Source: an uncultured Christensenella sp. (GTDB taxonomy: Bacteria > Bacillota > Clostridia > Christensenellales > UBA3700). Taken from it: a stretch of DNA of 64,000 nucleotides. The stretch lies in assembly GCA_910583735.1 (NCBI GenBank), contig CAJTXS010000007.1, positions 1-64,000 on the forward strand. The letters are read 5' to 3'. Both the position numbers and the translations under genes were made by a program. The first letter of the stretch is position 1; each line of letters starts with the position of its first letter. Under the pieces are notes generated by a model. It was given only the letters and a program-made list of their open reading frames with translations, did not search any database and was not told the origin of the DNA. Shown here piece by piece: positions 26,645 to 35,425 of the stretch.

Positions 26645-28183
26645 TCAGCCATTATTGTGCGTACTCGAGTACTCTTCGAGCGCCGCGTACAGCTTAGCCG
26701 TAGCGATACAGTCGGCGTATGCTCTATGCGCGTTGACGAGCGAAATGCCGAAGTGTTGGCATAATGCGGACAGATTGTGTCTGCCCTCTACTCTGAGATT
26801 ATCAGCCATGATGAGCGTATCAATTCGCCTGTTCGCGGGCGGAGCGATTCCGCACTGCTTGCATACTCTGTCCAAGATTATGTAATCGTAGCCCAATCCG
26901 TTATGCGCAATAAGCGGAGCGTCGCCGATAAATTTTAGTACGTCGGGCAATACGCTTTCCAGATACGGCGCTTCCTTTACGTCGCTGTCGTATATGCCGT
27001 GTATTCGAGAAGAATCCTCGGGGATATGCTTCTTCGGATCGACAAAAGTATCGAAGTACTCGGTGACTTTCCCGTCGATCATCTTGGCAAGTCCTATCTC
27101 TATTATATCGCAAGTGGCGGGATTCAGCCCTGTCGTCTCAAAGTCGAGAGCCACGAAAGTATGTCCTATAATTGCGGAAGAATTGAACGCAGACATCTGC
27201 ATCAGATTGTCGTAATTGTCGTTATAAGGAATAGAAGCGACAGGCTTATATTCCTTTACGGCTATAGGCTCGCTCAAATCTATCGAGTCGTAATCTATCT
27301 CGCATGTGGACAGTCTGGTCACTACGAGTTTAGACGAGCCGAAACCGTCTTCGTCGGGATAATCGCCCATCACTATCACCTGATCGCCGTCCTTGAGCGC
27401 GCCGAGCACTCCTCTCTTCTTACTGCGGGTGAACTTGATACATTCCGCCTTACCGGTAGTGTCGTCGAGAATAAATGTGTGATAGAAGTATCCGCGTTTG
27501 CTCGTCTTGGTGGTGAGATTGGATACGGTGCCCGCAATACATATTTCGGAACCTTTAAGCGGAGCTTTGGCAATATACGAGGCTTTATTCGTCACTGTAT
27601 CGCCGAGCAAAGCAGACGCCTTGTCTACATTGTGGTAATAACCTTTGACTATACGCATCTGCACTGCGGGCTTGAGAGCAAAGCTCTCTCCCGTGTCGCC
27701 TAAATTTACCAACTTGATTCTAATATCCGTGCAATATGAGGCGTCTATGTAATCTTTTACCGATTGAGCAATCGAATTGGATGAGAATGCGGTATACATG
27801 TAATCGGGCAATCTGATTTCCGCAGTAACTTCTCCGTCCGCAATCTTAACTTTAATACTACCTGCGGGGATTTGCGAACAAAACGCATTGTAATTACGCG
27901 ACAGATACTGCAAGATGACTCTTGATATTACCTCTTCGTTGAAGTATACTTTCTTATAATCTATCTTGATATCGAACTCCACGCCCGCGGATGAAAATAT
28001 TTCTCTGACTGCGGAGAATATTTCTTCTTTAACCGTATCGGTAAGCGACGTATCGCAGAAAGAATACGGCGCGGAAAAGACCACCGTCATAGACTTGTCT
28101 GACTTGTTGACGAACACGTCTTGCACGCGTAAGAAGCGATATCTATTATCGGTTAAGCTGTCTAATCTTTCCTTAAATTCCAT
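26645..28183 (-). CDS. PolC-like protein lacking PHP and polymerase domains (N-domain, OB fold, DEDDh exonuclease)
   Basis: A 512-residue protein at the position polC normally occupies between ispG and rimP. Residues 1-200 resemble the PolC N-terminal region; 205-290 form an OB fold (ICIAGTVSNLTTKTSKRG, FILDDTTGKAECI). Residues 342-505 are a complete DEDDh 3'-5' exonuclease: D347 and E349 (LDFETTGL), D433 (IAHNGLGYDY), H486 and D491 (NAHRAYADC). PolC is normally about 1,440 residues, with the exonuclease inserted in a PHP domain and a polymerase after it. Here the OB-to-exonuclease linker is only about 50 residues and a TGA stop follows the exonuclease, so PHP and polymerase are absent. The reading frame is clean and overlaps ispG by 11 bp. 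Probably a functional nuclease or proofreading-like protein, not a replicase. Confidence 0.85.
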   Translation of the reverse strand: MEFKERLDSLTDNRYRFLRVQDVFVNKSDKSMTVVFSAPYSFCDTSLTDTVKEEIFSAVREIFSSAGVEFDIKIDYKKVYFNEEVISRVILQYLSRNYNAFCSQIPAGSIKVKIADGEVTAEIRLPDYMYTAFSSNSIAQSVKDYIDASYCTDIRIKLVNLGDTGESFALKPAVQMRIVKGYYHNVDKASALLGDTVTNKASYIAKAPLKGSEICIAGTVSNLTTKTSKRGYFYHTFILDDTTGKAECIKFTRSKKRGVLGALKDGDQVIVMGDYPDEDGFGSSKLVVTRLSTCEIDYDSIDLSEPIAVKEYKPVASIPYNDNYDNLMQMSAFNSSAIIGHTFVALDFETTGLNPATCDIIEIGLAKMIDGKVTEYFDTFVDPKKHIPEDSSRIHGIYDSDVKEAPYLESVLPDVLKFIGDAPLIAHNGLGYDYIILDRVCKQCGIAPPANRRIDTLIMADNLRVEGRHNLSALCQHFGISLVNAHRAYADCIATAKLYAALEEYSSTHNNG

Positions 28184-29210
28184 ATTCGTCTATTAGCTGC
28201 AGCAGTCTGTCCTCTATAGCGACATTGTCAACTGTCTCTATTATTTTTCCGTCTTTGAAAATCGCCGACTTATGCTTGCCGCCCGCAACTCCGATATCGC
28301 AGCGCGACGACTCGCCTATCCCGTTGACTACGCAACCCATAACGGCGACTTTTATATTGCGCTTGGTATCGCTCAGTCTGTCGCGTATGCGCTCGGCAAG
28401 CCCCTTAACGTCTATTTCCGTCCTTGCGCATGTAGGACACGATATTACTTCGACGTAGGGCTTATCGTATCTATTAATTGCCTTAAGTATCTCTTTTGCT
28501 GCATAAACTTCCTGTACGGGGTTGTCCGTAAGCGATACGCGGATTGTATCTCCGATTCCTTCCATGAGCAAAGTGCCGATTCCTATTGCCGATTTCACAA
28601 GTCCCGCAGTATAGAGTCCCGCCTCGGTAACGCCGAGATGGAGCGGATAATCGCATGCTGCGGAAAGCAATCTATTGCATGACACCGTAGCTGCGACATC
28701 GGACGACTTTACAGATATAACTATATCGTAAAAGCCCGCCTTCTCGAGTAGCGAAACATGCTCGAGCGCGCTTTCGCACATGGCTTTATCAAGCGGCAGA
28801 GCCTTATACTTGGAGTCCAGCGAGCCGCCGTTGACTCCTATTCTGATAGGTATACTTCTCTCTTTCAGATAGCTTGCAAGATAATTGACCTTGTCCTGCC
28901 CGCCGATATTGCCGGGGTTAATCCTTATCTTGGCAGCGCCGCTGTCGGCGGCGAACATCGCGAGTTTATAATCGAAATGAATATCCGCAACCACAGGCAG
29001 CGGCGAGCGGGCGCATATGCTCTTGAGCGCCTCGGCGGAAGCCGTATCGGGCACCGAGCAACGTACTATATCGCAGCCTGCTGCGCTCAATGCTTCTATC
29101 TGCGCGACAGTCGCGTCGATGTCGCGAGTACGCGTGTTGGTCATAGATTGGATTGCAATCGGATTATCTCCGCCAATCTTAACTTTTCCTATGCTAACGG
29201 TTTTTGTCAT
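28173..29210 (-). CDS. ispG: 4-hydroxy-3-methylbut-2-en-1-yl diphosphate synthase (flavodoxin/ferredoxin)
   Basis: Penultimate step of the MEP isoprenoid pathway. The 345-residue protein has the TIM barrel (IAIQSMTNTRTRD, CDIVRCSVPD) and the C-terminal 4Fe-4S domain with CPTCARTEID and VMGCVVNGIGES. It follows rseP by 3 bp. Dxr, acting earlier, is two genes upstream, and IspH, the next enzyme, is at 44234-46531. Confidence 0.96.
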   Translation of the reverse strand: MTKTVSIGKVKIGGDNPIAIQSMTNTRTRDIDATVAQIEALSAAGCDIVRCSVPDTASAEALKSICARSPLPVVADIHFDYKLAMFAADSGAAKIRINPGNIGGQDKVNYLASYLKERSIPIRIGVNGGSLDSKYKALPLDKAMCESALEHVSLLEKAGFYDIVISVKSSDVAATVSCNRLLSAACDYPLHLGVTEAGLYTAGLVKSAIGIGTLLMEGIGDTIRVSLTDNPVQEVYAAKEILKAINRYDKPYVEVISCPTCARTEIDVKGLAERIRDRLSDTKRNIKVAVMGCVVNGIGESSRCDIGVAGGKHKSAIFKDGKIIETVDNVAIEDRLLQLIDEYGI

Positions 29211-29213
29211 AGC

Positions 29214-30335
29214 TTATCCTGTAAAATGCAGTATGTCGAGCACAATTGCAAGCGCGAGCAACAGCACAAGTCCTACTACATGTATAATATTTTCAACTCT
29301 GCGATTGATAGGCTTGCCTCTTATCCACTCTATGATACAAAATACTATCTTAGAGCCGTCGAGCGCGGGGAAAGGCAAGATATTCATGATCGCAATGCTT
29401 GCCGACAGTACGCATACCGCATACATTACGGCAAAGAATCCGTGTTGAGTTACCTCCACAAGCGACGCAATCGCCGTAGCCGTGCCGCCGAGCGTTTCGC
29501 TGACTTTAGCAGAGCCTGTAAAGACTTTACCTACGGACGTAAAGATCAACTCGATTACATCCCAACCGAAGCCGAAACTATGCCCTATCGCTCCGAAAAA
29601 GCTCAGTTTATGCTGCGCAAAGGCATACGATATGCCGAAGCCGTATTTTGCTTCTGCCGCTACGTCCTCTTGAGAGGTAGCTTCACTTATATAATAGCAC
29701 TTTTTAAGAGTTATTGTCAGCTTTTCGCCGTTACGAATTATTACCGCATCTACGCTTTCCTTGTCCGAAATTGCCTCTGTAAACACACTCGAATCGAGCA
29801 AGGAATACATATTCTTGCCGTCAATTTTGCAGATAATATCCCCTTCTTGCAGCTGTTGCTCGGCAACAATAGTCATATCCTTGTCCGCATACAGATCGTA
29901 TGTGCCCCTTACGCTCGGCAATATCTCTCCGAATGCGCAAAAGAAAATAGATATGATTATCATTGCGCTTATATAGTTGAACAGCGCGCCGGAAAATAAT
30001 ACTATAATTCTCTGCCACGGCGGCTTGGAATTGAAATTACCTTCGGTGCTTACGTCTTCCGCCGCCTCGCCGTCCTCTCCGGCGAAAGCGCAAAATCCGC
30101 CCAAAGGCAATAGTCTTACGGAAAATATCTCTCCGTTGCGCTTGTTCTTGATTTTGAACAGCGCCGGACCGAATCCAATTGCGAACTCGTTAATCTTAAA
30201 CTTGAATATCTTACCTGCGATGTAGTGACCGAATTCATGCACTACAATCATAAACATAAGGCACAGCAACGCCGCTATGACGTAACCTGCGCCCTTAAAG
30301 AATTCTGCTGCCGTAAGATTGAGAAGAAAAGACAT
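29214..30335 (-). CDS. rseP: RIP metalloprotease RseP (site-2 protease)
   Basis: A membrane zinc protease of about 373 residues that cuts substrates within the membrane, such as anti-sigma factors and signal-peptide remnants. HEFGH is in the first membrane helix, a PDZ domain occupies about 150-240, and NILPFPALDG supplies the third zinc ligand. I choose the ATG at 30335, which overlaps the dxr stop as TAATG behind GAGGTG; a GTG six bases upstream is the alternative. It lies in the uppS-cdsA-dxr-rseP order common in bacteria. Confidence 0.94.
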   Translation of the reverse strand: MSFLLNLTAAEFFKGAGYVIAALLCLMFMIVVHEFGHYIAGKIFKFKINEFAIGFGPALFKIKNKRNGEIFSVRLLPLGGFCAFAGEDGEAAEDVSTEGNFNSKPPWQRIIVLFSGALFNYISAMIIISIFFCAFGEILPSVRGTYDLYADKDMTIVAEQQLQEGDIICKIDGKNMYSLLDSSVFTEAISDKESVDAVIIRNGEKLTITLKKCYYISEATSQEDVAAEAKYGFGISYAFAQHKLSFFGAIGHSFGFGWDVIELIFTSVGKVFTGSAKVSETLGGTATAIASLVEVTQHGFFAVMYAVCVLSASIAIMNILPFPALDGSKIVFCIIEWIRGKPINRRVENIIHVVGLVLLLALAIVLDILHFTG

Positions 30336-31477
30336 TACCACCTCTTGTCGGGACAGTCGATTAAATAGCTCCTTGTTATTTTATCGGCCTCCAACACGGC
30401 GTCTATACCGTTGCCCAACGATTTAGCGCCCACATAATCAATACTCTTATTGATATAATATGAGATGTCGTAAAACTTTATAAGTCCGCGGCAAAAATAA
30501 TCGACAAGTATTTCGTCCGCGGCGTTAAGTATCGCGGGATATATGCCTCCCGCTCTCGCGCAGTCATACGCAATCGCAAGACAGGGGAAGCGCTCGAGGT
30601 CGGGTCGCTCGAATGTGAGCGGAGCCGCGCAAAGGTCAAGGGACGAGAATTCTCTTTTTCCTCTTACGGGATATCCCAATGCGTATTGTATAGGCAACTT
30701 CATATCGGGATAGCTGAGCTGCGCAATAATGCTGCCGTCGCTGTACTTGACCATAGAGTGGACAATGCTTTGCCTGTGTATAAGCACTTCGATATCGTCG
30801 GGAGACTTATCGAACAGACGCATAGCCTCAATTACTTCAAAGCCTTTATTCATCATGGTGGCGCAATCTATTGTGACCTTTTTGCCCATGTCCCAAGTGG
30901 GATGCTTGAGCGCTTGCGCCGCAGTCGCAGACTTAAGCATATCCAAAGTATAATCTCTGAATGCGCCGCCGCTTGCCGTAAGTATAATCTTATTGCATTC
31001 GCCCCTTCCCTCTAAGCATTGCCATACCGCAGAGTGCTCGCTATCGACGGGCAAGATTGACACGCCGTACTCTTTAGCAAGAGCCATTACGCTCTCGCCG
31101 CCCGTAACCAAAGTCTCTTTATTGGCAAGAGCGATGTTACAACCCGACTTGATTGCATTAATCGTAGGCAGTAGTCCGTCTATACCTACAAGGGCGTTGA
31201 CAACTATATCGCACTTAATCCCCGCCGCCTCGATTACGCCGTCGTACCCCGAGAGTACGTCGAGCCCTTTATGCTTTGCGCGTATTATGTCCGCCTTTTG
31301 CTCGTCCGCGACGCATACGAAAGACGGCGAAAATGCAGCAATCTGCTTATCGAGCAAATCTATATTACCGCGACATACCAGTCCGCATACTTTATAATCG
31401 CAGGGATAAGCGGCTATGACGTCGAGCGTCTGCGTGCCTATCGAACCCGTACAGCCTAATATCGTAATGGACTTCAT
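30335..31477 (-). CDS. dxr: 1-deoxy-D-xylulose-5-phosphate reductoisomerase
   Basis: First committed step of the MEP pathway, NADPH-dependent. 380 residues from MKSITILGCTGSIG, which holds the Rossmann glycine motif. Substrate and metal ligands lie in PVDSEHSAVWQ, and the loop LTASGGAFRD is typical. I choose the ATG at 31477 because it overlaps the cdsA stop as TAATG with GGAG upstream; a GTG at 31489 would add four residues. It is fourth from the end of the rpsB-ispG gene run. Confidence 0.96.
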   Translation of the reverse strand: MKSITILGCTGSIGTQTLDVIAAYPCDYKVCGLVCRGNIDLLDKQIAAFSPSFVCVADEQKADIIRAKHKGLDVLSGYDGVIEAAGIKCDIVVNALVGIDGLLPTINAIKSGCNIALANKETLVTGGESVMALAKEYGVSILPVDSEHSAVWQCLEGRGECNKIILTASGGAFRDYTLDMLKSATAAQALKHPTWDMGKKVTIDCATMMNKGFEVIEAMRLFDKSPDDIEVLIHRQSIVHSMVKYSDGSIIAQLSYPDMKLPIQYALGYPVRGKREFSSLDLCAAPLTFERPDLERFPCLAIAYDCARAGGIYPAILNAADEILVDYFCRGLIKFYDISYYINKSIDYVGAKSLGNGIDAVLEADKITRSYLIDCPDKRW

Positions 31478-32343
31478 TATGCTCCGCACGCTCCTAATAT
31501 GGCAAAGAGCGCGTAGACAAGGGGCAGCATAAACAGTATACTGTCAATCCTGTCCATAAATCCGCCGTGCCCTGGGAAAATCTTGCCGAAGTCTTTTATC
31601 TCTGCCTTGCGTTTAATCCAAGAGGCTGCGAGATCTCCTATCTCGCTCAACAATCCGCCTACAAGTCCTACCGCGAGATATACGCCGAGAGAGCCGTACA
31701 GATTGCCTGCAATGAGCGCCGTCCTGCCCACATTGCCGAATGAGGCGAATACATTGCCGTAATCGAACAGCAGGAATACTATTACTCCGCCCATCATTCC
31801 GCCGATAAGTCCGCCTATAGCGCCGCTGATAGTTTTCTTCGGACTGATATTCGGGCAGAGCTTAGGACCTTTAAGCAGCGAACCCGTGAAATATGCCATT
31901 GTATCGGTGAGTATAGGCACCGCAAGTACGAGCAAGATACCGAGTAAGTTACCGTATTCGTGATTGATCGGCACGAAGAGATAGAACATTGCAAGCGGAT
32001 AGACTGCGATAAATACCGTAGTCATTAAGTCGGACAATGTATATCCGCTCTTAAACATAAATACCGCAAGAGCCGTCATGACGGCGACTGACAGCGCAAT
32101 CATTATGCCGCCCACGCCAAGGAAGTATACGCAAGGATATGCGATAACCGCAGAGATAACAAGCGGCAGCGCCATGGGATTGAGACGCGCTTTCTTAAGC
32201 GCATTGTATAGCTCGTATACTCCTACGCTGCCGAACAGCACTGCGACCATGTCCGCAAAAACCAAATTAAATATTCTTAGACCGAATATAGCTCCCAGCA
32301 CCACGGTCAAAAGGCATACAGCCGTAATCAATCGCTTAACCAT
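31477..32343 (-). CDS. cdsA: Phosphatidate cytidylyltransferase
   Basis: Makes CDP-diacylglycerol for phospholipid synthesis. A 288-residue polytopic membrane protein with about eight helices and the CdsA signature in KRKAEIKDFGKIFPGHGGFMDRIDS (in the last quarter). It is preceded by uppS (9 bp) and followed by dxr with an overlapping stop and start. Confidence 0.95.
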   Translation of the reverse strand: MVKRLITAVCLLTVVLGAIFGLRIFNLVFADMVAVLFGSVGVYELYNALKKARLNPMALPLVISAVIAYPCVYFLGVGGIMIALSVAVMTALAVFMFKSGYTLSDLMTTVFIAVYPLAMFYLFVPINHEYGNLLGILLVLAVPILTDTMAYFTGSLLKGPKLCPNISPKKTISGAIGGLIGGMMGGVIVFLLFDYGNVFASFGNVGRTALIAGNLYGSLGVYLAVGLVGGLLSEIGDLAASWIKRKAEIKDFGKIFPGHGGFMDRIDSILFMLPLVYALFAILGACGA

Positions 32344-32352
32344 ATTATCTCC

Positions 32353-33051
32353 CTACGCCTTTTTCAAGCCGCCGTATCTTCTCTCTCTGCCATTATACTC
32401 TCGCACGATTCTCTCTACAGTCTCCTCTGTAAAATCGGGCCAGTAATCGTCTATAAATATAAATTCCGAATATGCCGCTTGCCACAGCATAAAGTTGCTC
32501 AGTCGCTTCTCTCCCGCCGACCTGACTATCACATCGGGATCGCACATATCTCGAGTATCGAGCTTAGCCGCTAAATCCGAAGCCGACACAGCCTTAGCGC
32601 CGCCGTCTATCAGAGAATTGACGGCTCGCACTATTTCGTCTCTCGCGCCGTAATTGAGACCGATATTGATAATCGGACCGCTATTGTATTTTACCGCCGC
32701 GGTGATTTTGTCCAAAGAGTTCTGCACATCTTGAGGCAATGCGCTCAAGTCCCCCATAAATCTAACGCGGTAATTGTCGCTTGCGTATTGAGCGAGCTCT
32801 TTATCCGCAAAGCGCTTGACAAGATTGAACAGCTCGTCGATTTCATCCTGCGGTCTAGTCCAATTCTCTGTGGAAAAGGCGTAAATGGATATTATCTCTA
32901 TGCCCATGCGAGCGCACGCGCCGATAACTCGCTTCATTGCGTCCACGCCGTTTTTATGACCGTATTTACGCGGCATATGACGCGCTTTCGCCCATCTGCC
33001 GTTGCCGTCCATAATAAAAGCTATATGCTTGGGTACAGTATCCTTATCCAT
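32353..33051 (-). CDS. uppS: Undecaprenyl diphosphate synthase (cis-prenyltransferase)
   Basis: Builds the C55 carrier lipid for cell-wall synthesis. The 232-residue protein has the catalytic Asp in FIMDGNGRWAK (about residues 13-23), GAKAVS-type loops, and the C-terminal DPDVIVRSAGEKRLSNFMLWQ substrate motif. It follows frr by 77 bp, a gap that contains palindromic AACTTG repeats. Confidence 0.96.
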   Translation of the reverse strand: MDKDTVPKHIAFIMDGNGRWAKARHMPRKYGHKNGVDAMKRVIGACARMGIEIISIYAFSTENWTRPQDEIDELFNLVKRFADKELAQYASDNYRVRFMGDLSALPQDVQNSLDKITAAVKYNSGPIINIGLNYGARDEIVRAVNSLIDGGAKAVSASDLAAKLDTRDMCDPDVIVRSAGEKRLSNFMLWQAAYSEFIFIDDYWPDFTEETVERIVREYNGRERRYGGLKKA

Positions 33052-33065
33052 ATATCCTCATTTAA

Positions 33066-33106
33066 CTTGAAAGGCAAGTTAACTTGCGTCAACTTGCCGT
33101 ATTAAG
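33066..33106. repeat. AACTTG repeat cluster and palindrome between frr and uppS
   Basis: AACTTG occurs three times and its complement CAAGTT once within 41 bp, including the 14-bp palindrome GCAAGTTAACTTGC and an 8-bp stem GGCAAGTT/AACTTGCC. No T-run follows. It could be an operator or an mRNA-processing hairpin upstream of uppS. Confidence 0.5.
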
Positions 33107-33128
33107 TCGCTTCAAGTGTCGATTAATA

Positions 33129-33704
33129 TCAGACGCTCAATATATCCGCTTCCTTGTCCTTAGACAATTTATCCACCTTGGCTACAGCGTCGGAAAGTCT
33201 CTTATCCACATCTTTCTCGTATGTGGCGAGTTCATCCTCGGTAATAGCGGAATCCTTCTTCATCTTTTTGAGCTCTTCGTTAATATCGCGACGGGCGTTA
33301 CGCAGTACTACTTTGCAATTCTCAGCCATAGCCTTAGTCTGCTTGACATATTCGCGGCGTCTCTCCTCTGTAAGCTCGGGGAAAATAAGTCTGATTACCT
33401 TGCCGTCGTTGACTGGCGTTATACCTATATTGGCTGCAAGAATAGCCTTCTCGACATTCTTAAGCATGGATGCGTCCCACACGCTGATGACAAGCATCCT
33501 TGCTTCGGGAGCGGCAATATTACCCACTTGATTCAATGGAGTAGGCGTGCCGTAATAATCGACTCTTACCTTATCCAATATCCTCGGATTGGCGCGTCCA
33601 GCCTTAATCGTGGCGTATTCTCTGCTCAGGCTCTCAATGCCTTTATCGAGCTTGGTATCGAAATCGTCGAAATACAACTCTACGTCTTCGTTATCGTATG
33701 CCAT
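33129..33704 (-). CDS. frr: Ribosome recycling factor
   Basis: Splits post-termination ribosomes with EF-G. The 191-residue protein has the RRF core (YATIKAGRANPRILDKVRVDYYGTPTPLNQVG, cited in parts: AGRANP, YYGTPTPL) and the C-terminal helix ITEDELATYEKDVDKRL. A coiled-coil domain I and a small beta domain II are expected. It follows pyrH by 62 bp, the usual order. Confidence 0.96.
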   Translation of the reverse strand: MAYDNEDVELYFDDFDTKLDKGIESLSREYATIKAGRANPRILDKVRVDYYGTPTPLNQVGNIAAPEARMLVISVWDASMLKNVEKAILAANIGITPVNDGKVIRLIFPELTEERRREYVKQTKAMAENCKVVLRNARRDINEELKKMKKDSAITEDELATYEKDVDKRLSDAVAKVDKLSKDKEADILSV

Positions 33705-33766
33705 AGTAACCTCGCATTGCTTTAATATTATAATTATAACAGATAAACATATATTAAATCAATATA

Positions 33767-34468
33767 TTAATGAATTAATGTGCCTATCTTCTCTCCCTCT
33801 ACTACTCTGATAATGCTGTCCTTTTCTTTCAGACCGAAAGATATTATCTTGATATTGTTATCCATACACAGCGATATGGCAGTAGTATCCATTACGTGCA
33901 GTCCCTGCTGAATGACTTGCATATATGTCAACTCGTCATACTTTTTCGCATTGGGATTAATCTTAGGGTCGCTGTCGTAGACTCCGTCTACATTCTTTGC
34001 AAGCAAAAGTATGTCAGCGTTGATTTCTGCCGCGCGCAGCGCCGCGCCTGTATCCGTACTGAAGAAGGGATTACCCGTGCCGCAGGCAAATATAACAACG
34101 CGTCCCTTTTCAAAGTGGTGCAGTGCTTTGCGTAGAATATACGGCTCCGCAACTCTTGTAATGGTGAGCGCAGTCTGCACGCGCGTAGGCACGCCGTGAG
34201 CTTCCAACGCGTCTTGTACAGCGATGGAATTCATAACGGTAGCCAGCATGCCCATATGGTCGGCGGCGGACTTCTCCATATTCAATGCCTGTCTGCCGCG
34301 CCAAAAATTACCGCCTCCGATAATTATGCCAATCTCAACGCCGGAGTCTTTAACCGCCTTGATCTGCTTGACGATATATTCGAGCATGGATTCGTCGATA
34401 CCGAAACCCTTCTCTCCAGACAGAGCCTCGCCGCTGAGCTTAATGATAACGCGCTTATATTCGGACAT
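33767..34468 (-). CDS. pyrH: UMP kinase
   Basis: Phosphorylates UMP to UDP in pyrimidine synthesis. The 233-residue amino-acid-kinase-fold protein has KLSGEALSG, GGGNFWRG, and TRVQTALTITRVAEPY near the middle, with DTTAISLCMDN toward the C-terminus. Shine-Dalgarno AAGGAGG is strong and sits right after a terminator-like hairpin following tsf. Confidence 0.96.
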   Translation of the reverse strand: MSEYKRVIIKLSGEALSGEKGFGIDESMLEYIVKQIKAVKDSGVEIGIIIGGGNFWRGRQALNMEKSAADHMGMLATVMNSIAVQDALEAHGVPTRVQTALTITRVAEPYILRKALHHFEKGRVVIFACGTGNPFFSTDTGAALRAAEINADILLLAKNVDGVYDSDPKINPNAKKYDELTYMQVIQQGLHVMDTTAISLCMDNNIKIISFGLKEKDSIIRVVEGEKIGTLIH

Positions 34469-34481
34469 ATTTCCTCCTTAT

Positions 34482-34510
34482 AAAAAAGGGAAACGTAATG
34501 CGTTTCCCTT
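34482..34510 (-). terminator. Intrinsic terminator between tsf and pyrH
   Basis: A perfect 10-bp stem (34501-34510 with 34486-34495) and 5-nt loop are followed by TTTTTT on the minus strand. It lies 19 bp after the tsf stop and just upstream of the pyrH ribosome-binding site. It should end most rpsB-tsf transcripts; partial readthrough could supply pyrH and the genes after it, because I see no clear pyrH promoter. Confidence 0.85.
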
Positions 34511-34528
34511 GACGATTATCTTAAATAA

Positions 34529-35407
34529 TCAGTTGCCCTTAGCTTTATTAATCTGAGCCTCGACCTCTGCTGCGAGATCTTCTTCTTTCTTTTCCAATCC
34601 TTCGCCCATCGTATAACGGGTGAACTTGGTAATAGTGACGTTGTCTTTCTTAAGCAAAGCCTTAACGGCGATATTGCCGTCTTTGACGAAAGGCTGCTCT
34701 ATCAAGCAAACTTCCTTATAATACTTCTCGATTCTGCCCATTATAATCTTCTCGATGATGTTAACGGGCTTAGGCTTGGGCTCGTTGAGCGCCTGCGCCA
34801 TCAAAATCTCTTTCTCATGAGCGATCTCTGCCTCGGGCACTTCGCTGCTGTCCACGTAAGTAGGGTTGGCAGCCGCAATCTGAAGAGCCACATCGTGCAA
34901 GAGCTCGTCGCTTGCATTGGCGCTAGCCTCTACCATGACGCCTATCTTGCCGCCCATGTGGATATAAGAATCAACCTTGTGGTCGCCGTCGCATGCGTAC
35001 TTTGTAAATCTTCTGATAGAGATCTTCTCGCCTATCTTAGCGACTGTCTCGTGCAGAAGCGTCTCATTATCCTTAACAACTTGATCTACATCGGCGACAT
35101 CGTTATCTGCGATATAAGCTGCGATTGCATTGACGAACTCTTTGAACTGATCGCCCCTTGCAACGAAGTCGGACTCGCAGTTGACCTCGAGCAATACTCC
35201 TACTTTGCCCGAAATATAAGAAGATACTATACCTTGAGACGCGACCTTATCCGCTCTTTTTGCAGAAGTAGCCATACCCTTTTTACGCAATATCTCTACC
35301 GCCTGCTCCATATCGCCGTCAGACTCGGTCAATGCCTTTTTACAGTCCATCATACCTACGCCTGTCTGCTCGCGCAATTTCATAACGTCTTTAGCTGTAA
35401 AACTCAT
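34529..35407 (-). CDS. tsf: Elongation factor Ts
   Basis: Nucleotide exchange factor for EF-Tu. The 292-residue protein has the UBA-like N-terminal domain with LREQTGVGMMDCKKAL (about 11-26) and the EF-Tu contact TSAKRADKVASQG region followed by GVLLEVNCESDFVAR. Two core subdomains are both present. Shine-Dalgarno AAGGAGAG. It follows rpsB by 18 bp. Confidence 0.97.
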   Translation of the reverse strand: MSFTAKDVMKLREQTGVGMMDCKKALTESDGDMEQAVEILRKKGMATSAKRADKVASQGIVSSYISGKVGVLLEVNCESDFVARGDQFKEFVNAIAAYIADNDVADVDQVVKDNETLLHETVAKIGEKISIRRFTKYACDGDHKVDSYIHMGGKIGVMVEASANASDELLHDVALQIAAANPTYVDSSEVPEAEIAHEKEILMAQALNEPKPKPVNIIEKIIMGRIEKYYKEVCLIEQPFVKDGNIAVKALLKKDNVTITKFTRYTMGEGLEKKEEDLAAEVEAQINKAKGN

Positions 35408-35425
35408 AGTGATACTCTCCTTTAA

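Noticed and set aside
28758..29999. Plus-strand open frame of 413 codons opposite ispG and rseP
   Set aside because: Both minus-strand genes have catalytic motifs and operon spacing. The plus frame crosses two genes and has no motif.
31477..31489. GTG start of dxr four codons upstream
   Set aside because: The ATG at 31477 overlaps the cdsA stop as TAATG, with GGAG upstream, and begins at the conserved MKSITILG.
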